Shown piece after piece: positions 59,341 to 64,000 of a stretch of DNA of 64,000 nucleotides (position 1 is the stretch's first letter; each line of letters begins with the position of its first letter). Both the position numbers and the translations under genes were made by a program. The stretch comes from JBBRYB01 sp038238115 (GTDB taxonomy: Bacteria > Actinomycetota > Actinomycetes > Propionibacteriales > Nocardioidaceae). The stretch covers positions 23,034 through 87,033 of the forward strand of contig JBBRYB010000016.1 in the NCBI GenBank assembly GCA_038238115.1, in the 5' to 3' direction. The notes below the pieces were generated by a model, which saw only the letters and a list, made by a program, of their open reading frames with translations, did no database searches and was not told where the DNA came from.

Positions 59341-61488
59341 CTACGGCTTGGCGGAGAGGCGGTGCAGGGCAGCGCGTGCGACCTGGCCGTCGTAGGTGGT
59401 CCACATCGGGGGGAGGGACGCGCGCAGGAACCTGCCGTATCGGGCCGTGGCCAGCCGCGGGTCGAGGATCGCCACGACGCCACGATCGGCCTTGGTCCGG
59501 ATCAGGCGGCCGGTTCCTTGCGCGAGCAGCAGCGCGGCATGGGTGGCGGACACGGCCATGAACCCGTTGCCGCCGGCGCGGTCCGCCGCCTTGGCGCGCG
59601 CCGACATCAGCGGGTCGTCCGGTCGGGGGAAGGGGATGCGGTCGATGATGACGAGCTGGCACGTCTCCCCCGGCACATCGAGCCCCTGCCACAGCGACAG
59701 CGTCCCGAACAGGCTGACCGCCGGGTTCGCGATGAACTCCGCCCGTAGGTGTGACAGCTGCCCGTCGCCCTGACACAGCACGGGCAGGTGCGGCGCCGCC
59801 TCGCGCAGCCCCTCAGCGGCGGCCTCGGCTGCCCGGCGTGAGGAGAACAGGCCCAGGGTGCGACCGTTTGCCGCCTCGAGCAGCCCGCGGATCTCGTCGA
59901 TCTGAGCCGACCCGATCCCGTCGCGCCCTGGCGTGGGGAGATGCCGGGCGACGTAGAGGATCGACTGCTTCGGATAGTCGAACGGTGAGCCGACGTCGAT
60001 CCCGCGCCAGGGCAGCACGAGCGAATCGGGCTCTAGGTCCTCCTCGGCGTCCAGGGGATCGTCCACGTCGCCCGGCACGCCACCGTTCCCCGGCCCGTCA
60101 CCTCCCAGCAGCGGCTTGTCGACGTCGACGGCCGCGTCAGCGGAGGGACCAGCGGGTGTGTCGATCGAGTGGTCCACGCGTTCGTCCGGTTTGAGACCGA
60201 TGGACGTGGCCATTGACGTGAAGTCGCCACCCAGCTTGAGCGTTGCGGACGTGAGGACGACTGTCTTGTCCGCGAGGAGCTTGTGGCGCAGCTGCCCCCA
60301 CACCTGGAGGGGTGCCACGCAGAGCTGGTTGCCGCCGCGGGAACGCTCTCGCTCGGCAAGCCACGTCACGTCCGATGAGTCATGCGCCGCCAGCCGCTCG
60401 GCAACCTTGCGCAGCTCGTCGATCATCCCGCGTGCCTGCTGGCGGGCCGCATCAGCTTCCGTGACTTTCGACTCCTTCGGAAAGGCCGAAAACGCGGCTC
60501 GAGTGGCGCTTCTCAGCATGTCGAGGGCACTGGCGAGACCTTCGGGCAACGTGTCGATCAGACCAGGTTCGAGGTCGGCGATCGCGGCGCGTAGTGCGTC
60601 GGCCGCATCGGAGACGGCGTCGGCCTGACCGTCTTCGAGGAAGTTGCGGGCGCGCCGGGCGGCCCGCTCGATCGACGGGAGCGACAGCTCGTCGGTGGCC
60701 GCCTGCGTCACTCTCGCGACGAGCTCGTGAGCCTCGTCGACCACCACGACGTCGTACTCGGGGATCATCGGCACGCCCTCGATCGCGTCGATAGCGAGCA
60801 GGGAGTGGTTGGTGACGATCAGGTGCGAGGCCATGGCCCGCTCGCGTGCCCGCTCGGCAAAACACTCCACGGCATAGGGGCACTTGGCCGCTCCCAGGCA
60901 CTCACGATGGCTCACCGAGACCTGGTGCCACACCCGGTCGGCGTGCGACGGCGCGCTGTCACGATCGCCCGGCCCGCGTGCCTTGGATTCCGCCTCTGCC
61001 CACTCGCGCAGCCTCAGCACCTCAGCGCCCATCGTTGCCTCGGGGATGTCGACAAGCGTGCCCTGGTCATCGGGCACGCCATCACGGATCCGGTGCAGGC
61101 ACGCGTAGTTGCCGCGGCCCTTGAGGACGGCGTAGGTCGGGCGAGCGCCAAGTACGTCGGCCGCCGCGTCGAGCAGGGCAGGGATGTCGCGCTCGACCAG
61201 CTGATGCTGCAGCGCCAACGTTGCCGTCGCCACCACCACCCGTTCGCCGTTCAGCACAGCCGGGACCAGATAGCCGAGCGACTTGCCGGTGCCCGTGCCG
61301 GCCTGCACCAGGAGATGCTCGCCAGCCTCCATCGCTGCACGCACGGCGCGCGCCATGGCGACCTGGCCAGGTCGGTCCTCACCGGCAAGGTTGCCGACGG
61401 CCTCACGCAAGACCTCCTCGACCGTAGGCGCCGTCTGGTCGGCGGGCGGAGGAGGGTTGGGCACCCGCTCGAGGCTAGCCGACCCCAC
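59341..61488 (-). CDS. DinG-like ATP-dependent DNA helicase (XPD/Rad3 type)
   Basis: 715 residues from GTG 61488. Walker A AGTGTGKS (63-70, K69), motif Ia ATLALQHQL, DEAH box VVDEAHEL, motif III LTSATL, motif V GLDVPGETCQLVIIDRIPF and motif VI LAQGTGRLIRT. Four cysteines in NYACLHRI and ECLGAAKCPYAVECF are spaced for a 4Fe-4S cluster as in DinG/XPD. An acidic Gly/Asp insertion (about residues 445-490) separates domains. It unwinds DNA 5'-3' during repair, probably at R-loops or replication blocks. Neighbour of lexA, but no SOS box lies upstream. Confidence 0.92.
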   Translation of the reverse strand: MGSASLERVPNPPPPADQTAPTVEEVLREAVGNLAGEDRPGQVAMARAVRAAMEAGEHLLVQAGTGTGKSLGYLVPAVLNGERVVVATATLALQHQLVERDIPALLDAAADVLGARPTYAVLKGRGNYACLHRIRDGVPDDQGTLVDIPEATMGAEVLRLREWAEAESKARGPGDRDSAPSHADRVWHQVSVSHRECLGAAKCPYAVECFAERARERAMASHLIVTNHSLLAIDAIEGVPMIPEYDVVVVDEAHELVARVTQAATDELSLPSIERAARRARNFLEDGQADAVSDAADALRAAIADLEPGLIDTLPEGLASALDMLRSATRAAFSAFPKESKVTEADAARQQARGMIDELRKVAERLAAHDSSDVTWLAERERSRGGNQLCVAPLQVWGQLRHKLLADKTVVLTSATLKLGGDFTSMATSIGLKPDERVDHSIDTPAGPSADAAVDVDKPLLGGDGPGNGGVPGDVDDPLDAEEDLEPDSLVLPWRGIDVGSPFDYPKQSILYVARHLPTPGRDGIGSAQIDEIRGLLEAANGRTLGLFSSRRAAEAAAEGLREAAPHLPVLCQGDGQLSHLRAEFIANPAVSLFGTLSLWQGLDVPGETCQLVIIDRIPFPRPDDPLMSARAKAADRAGGNGFMAVSATHAALLLAQGTGRLIRTKADRGVVAILDPRLATARYGRFLRASLPPMWTTYDGQVARAALHRLSAKP

Positions 61489-61622
61489 CAGCGAGAGCGG
61501 GCCTCTCCACAGGTTGTCGTCCCCGACACCCGCGCGAGGATTGAGCGGTCAGCCGGACAGCACGAGCCGCCGTGCAGGTTGCCTCGTCGTGCCGCACGAA
61601 CTTCGATCGCTCAGGCCGCTGG

Positions 61623-61850
61623 TCAGAAGACGTTGTGCACGGCGCCGAAGAGCATCGGTCCGAGGAAGCTCAGCAGCACGAGCCACGCGACGACCCGATG
61701 GGAGAGCTTGGTCGGGCTCAGCGACCCGGCCATGGCGACCATGGCGCCCTCTTCGGTGTTGCGGTCCAGGCCCAGCATCCGGGCGTCGTCGGGTATCCCG
61801 CGCATGCTGTGCACGTGACCCGTGGTCTCGACATACGGGTCCTCGTCCAT
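61623..61850 (-). CDS. Small membrane protein
   Basis: 75 residues from ATG 61850. A polar 48-residue N-terminal part (MDEDPYVETTGHVHSMRGIP) is followed by one membrane helix, VVAWLVLLSFLGPMLFGAV, near the C-terminus. TAGCAT, 7 bases upstream of the ATG, could be a -10 element giving a leaderless transcript. No family recognised; moderate support from codon use. Confidence 0.5.
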   Translation of the reverse strand: MDEDPYVETTGHVHSMRGIPDDARMLGLDRNTEEGAMVAMAGSLSPTKLSHRVVAWLVLLSFLGPMLFGAVHNVF

Positions 61851-61948
61851 GACGACGATGCTAACCCGGCCCCAGGGTTCTCACCCGGCCACCGTCGGAT
61901 TGAGTGGGCACCTGAGTCGGGCCGGCCGTTCGTACGACGTCTGGGCGG

Positions 61949-63565
61949 TCACGCCGGGGCCGTGACGTAGTCCGCGAGCTCACCGGCCAGGCCCGGGTTG
62001 ACCATTGCGCGCAGACGTGTGCCGTCGCCGGTGTGCTCGAGAGTCAGCACCTCGCCGTGCTCGTGCACCTTGCTGATCAGGTCTCCGCGCGAGTAGGGCA
62101 CGAGCGCATCGACCTTGACCGACGGTCGCGGCAGGTTCGCCTCGATCGCGGCTAGTACGTCGTCCACGCCTGCCCCGGTGCGCGCCGACACGACGACCGC
62201 GTGCGGCTCGCGGGCGAGCAGCCGCGCCACGACGAGCGGATCGGCCGCGTCCGACTTGTTGACAACGATCAACTCGGGAACCTTGTCGGCACCGATCTCC
62301 GCGAGCACCTCACGCACCGCGGCGATCTGACCTTCGGGGTCGGCATGCGAGCCATCGACGACGTGCAGGGCGAGATCGGCCTGCGCCACCTCCTCCAGGG
62401 TCGAGCGGAACGCCTCGACAAGCTGATGCGGCAGGTGCCGGACGAACCCGACCGTGTCCGACATCGTGTAGATGCGGCCGTCACCGGTCGTGGCCCGCCG
62501 CGTGGTGGGGTCGAGCGTCGCGAAGAGCGCGTCCTCGACGAGCACACCGGCCCCGGTGAAGCGATTGAGCAGCGACGACTTGCCGGCGTTGGTGTAGCCG
62601 GTGATCGCCACGGCAGGAATCTCGCGACGGACGCGTTCGGCCCGCTTCGTGACTCGCGCGGTCTTCATGTGGTTGAGCTCGCGCCGCAGCCTCGCCATCC
62701 GGGTGGTGATCCGCCGACGGTCCGTCTCCAGCTTCGTCTCACCCGGGCCACGACCACCGATGCCGCCCCCTTGGACACCGACGCGCCCACCTGCCTGACG
62801 GGACAGGTTGCCGCCCCACCCCCGCAGCCGCTGCTTCAGGTAGTCCAGCTGGGCGAGCTCGACCTGTGACTTGCCCTCCTTGGACCGCGCGTGCTGGGCG
62901 AAGATGTCGAGGATCAAGGCGGTCCGGTCGACGACCTTGACCTTGACCCGGTCCTCGAGGTTGCGCAGCTGAGATGGGCTCAGCTCGCCGTCACAGATCA
63001 CGGTGTCGGCACCGGTCTCGGTGACGACCATCCGGAGGTGGTCGACCTTGCCCGGGCCGATGTAGGTGGCTGGGTCCGGCTTCTGCCGGCGCTGCGACAG
63101 TGCGTCGAGCACGAGCGAACCGGCCGTCTCGGCCAGCAGCTTCAGCTCGGCGAGGGAGTTGTCGGCTGCCTCGACGGTGCCCTCGGTCCACACGCTGACG
63201 AGCACGACGCGCTCGAGGCGTAGCCGTCGGTACTCGACCTCGCTGACGTCATCCAGCTCCGTCGACAGGCCAGCGACGCGACGAAGCGCATTCCGCTCCT
63301 CGAGCTCGTAGTCGCCCTGCTCGTCGCCGCCCCGGTCGCCGTCGACCTGCCCTCGTCGCCCGCCGCCGCTCGGGTTGCCGTCGATATGGTCATCTCCGGC
63401 CCGGTCGCCCTCGTCGTCGGGGCCCGGCATCATGTGGTCGCTGTCGAAGAAGTCGTCATCAAGCTCGATGTCAGAGGAGCGGCCTTCGGGGCTGTTGCCG
63501 GACCCTGCGCGCGGCCCCTGGAACGTGCTCGGCTCGTCGGCATACTCATGTTTGTTCACTGTCAT
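61949..63565 (-). CDS. hflX: GTPase HflX
   Basis: 538 residues from ATG 63565, about 8 bases after GGAG; the open frame upstream to 63865 is rejected. A 90-residue acidic N-terminal stretch (DIELDDDFFDSDHMMPGPDD) precedes the HflX domain (SLAELKLLAETAGSLVLDAL, PATYIGPGKVDHL, DGELSPSQLRNLED). G-domain: GYTNAGKSSLLNRF (G1), DPTTRRATTGDG (G2-like), DTVGFVRHLPHQLVEAFRST (G3), VVNKSDAAD (G4) and VVSARTGAG (G5). Binds the 50S subunit and splits or rescues ribosomes under stress. The acidic extension is longer than usual. Confidence 0.95.
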   Translation of the reverse strand: MTVNKHEYADEPSTFQGPRAGSGNSPEGRSSDIELDDDFFDSDHMMPGPDDEGDRAGDDHIDGNPSGGGRRGQVDGDRGGDEQGDYELEERNALRRVAGLSTELDDVSEVEYRRLRLERVVLVSVWTEGTVEAADNSLAELKLLAETAGSLVLDALSQRRQKPDPATYIGPGKVDHLRMVVTETGADTVICDGELSPSQLRNLEDRVKVKVVDRTALILDIFAQHARSKEGKSQVELAQLDYLKQRLRGWGGNLSRQAGGRVGVQGGGIGGRGPGETKLETDRRRITTRMARLRRELNHMKTARVTKRAERVRREIPAVAITGYTNAGKSSLLNRFTGAGVLVEDALFATLDPTTRRATTGDGRIYTMSDTVGFVRHLPHQLVEAFRSTLEEVAQADLALHVVDGSHADPEGQIAAVREVLAEIGADKVPELIVVNKSDAADPLVVARLLAREPHAVVVSARTGAGVDDVLAAIEANLPRPSVKVDALVPYSRGDLISKVHEHGEVLTLEHTGDGTRLRAMVNPGLAGELADYVTAPA

Positions 63566-63793
63566 CGTGCTCCACTCTACGTCGCAGGGCTGCCTGCCTC
63601 GACCCCATTTCCGGGCATCAGTGCACCGTGAGCTTGCCGCGACGTGCCGCAGCGGTGCGTCAGGCGGCGAGCGGCACGGCGGCTGAGCATCGGTCCCAGC
63701 CCTTGACAGTGCGAGCAATCTGACAGACAAGGCCGCGTCGACAGCAGCGCAGTGCGACTGAAGAGTCCGCGAGACACACGCAGGAGGCCAGCG

Positions 63794-63922
63794 ATGACGG
63801 CGATCTTTGTGGGCTGGGGAGTGTCGGCTGCGGCGATCATCGCGCTGGCTGTCGTGCTGGGTCAAGTCCGCTGGGGTGGTGTACGACGGGTGATCCCTCG
63901 TCGTTGGTTGTTCAGGCGGTGA
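63794..63922 (+). CDS. 42-residue single-pass membrane peptide
   Basis: ATG 63794 with a strong AGGAGG six bases upstream. It begins MTAIFVGWGVSAAAIIALAV and ends in a basic patch (VRRVIPRRWLFRR). One membrane helix with positive inside-facing tail. The stop overlaps the end of the convergent gene at 63912. It is probably a real small membrane protein. Confidence 0.55.
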   Translation: MTAIFVGWGVSAAAIIALAVVLGQVRWGGVRRVIPRRWLFRR

Positions 63923-64000
63923 TGGCCTGGATGGTCAGCTGGTTGGTCACCTCCTCGGTGGTGGGGTCGACGGCTTGGGATCGGGCAAGAACGTCGAGTC
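63912..64000 (-). CDS. 3' end of an unidentified gene cut by the window edge
   Basis: Minus-strand codons up to the stop at 63912 read LDVLARSQAVDPTTEEVTNQ, then LTIQAITA. The frame is open to base 64000. The composition is that of a real coding tail. No family is recognised; a mobile-element protein is possible but unsupported. Confidence 0.5.
   Translation of the reverse strand, partial: LDVLARSQAVDPTTEEVTNQLTIQAITA

Noticed and set aside
1..64000. tRNA, rRNA or complete insertion sequence
   Set aside because: No cloverleaf, rRNA segment, transposase motif (DDE) or terminal inverted repeats with target duplication were recognised.

Overview
The window is high-GC DNA from an actinomycete (Actinomycetota). 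The arrangement hflX, DinG-type helicase, lexA, SOS-controlled LysM protein, nrdR and nrdJ, together with a helicase-associated WYL-like protein, a DUF3516 Ski2-like helicase, a DUF1918 protein and a DUF6318 lipoprotein paired with a PKD-like protein, suggests Propionibacteriales (Nocardioidaceae-like). That placement is inference; no rRNA or tRNA gene lies in the window. Genes are dense, many start with GTG or TTG, and overlapping ATGA/GTGA/TGATG junctions mark operons.

Layout. 1-2.2 kb: 5'-truncated phosphotransferase, NERD-domain protein, and a vapBC-type toxin-antitoxin locus with an intact antitoxin but a frameshifted, internally deleted toxin. 2.5-9.9 kb: membrane protein, DUF3516 helicase, isoaspartyl methyltransferase, DUF1918 protein, M50-type peptidase, TrmH/SpoU methyltransferase, then a decayed stretch with a VOC remnant and a truncated SAM methyltransferase. 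10-22.7 kb: NYN protein, GH51 arabinofuranosidase, an 18-bp tandem repeat, acyl-CoA dehydrogenase, DoxX-like protein, helicase-associated protein, ATP-dependent DNA ligase, two convergent paralogous phosphoesterases, and a DinB polymerase lacking the aromatic steric gate. 22.8-28 kb: a five-gene operon for a BMP-type nucleoside importer ending in a yeast-type cytosine deaminase. 28-34.8 kb: SigG-like sigma factor coupled to a TIGR03086-type protein, VOC protein, AlkD-like protein, aldo/keto reductase, tandem GNAT and a C45 Ntn-hydrolase. 34.9-41.3 kb: a two-gene AddAB-like helicase-nuclease. 41.4-46.3 kb: Asp-box lipoprotein, a NarL-type two-component system and two small membrane proteins. 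46.4-50.6 kb: nrdR-nrdJ, where nrdJ carries a 143-residue mini-intein directly after the predicted catalytic cysteine. 50.9-56.8 kb: small accessory genes and a secreted thermolysin-like peptidase. 56.8-63.6 kb: the SOS divergon (LysM protein, SRPBCC protein, lexA), a DinG-like helicase and hflX. The right edge holds a 42-residue membrane peptide gene and the 3' end of an unidentified gene.

How the genes fit together. A genome-maintenance theme recurs: lexA with four SOS boxes, a DinG-like helicase, AddAB-like nuclease, DinB2-like polymerase, stand-alone DNA ligase, AlkD-like protein, and NrdR-controlled class II ribonucleotide reductase. The nucleoside importer plus cytosine deaminase forms a salvage unit. 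The most unusual items are the mini-intein inside the ribonucleotide reductase active-site motif, the Val steric-gate DinB, and the AddB-like subunit lacking both a Walker A motif and one iron-sulfur cysteine.
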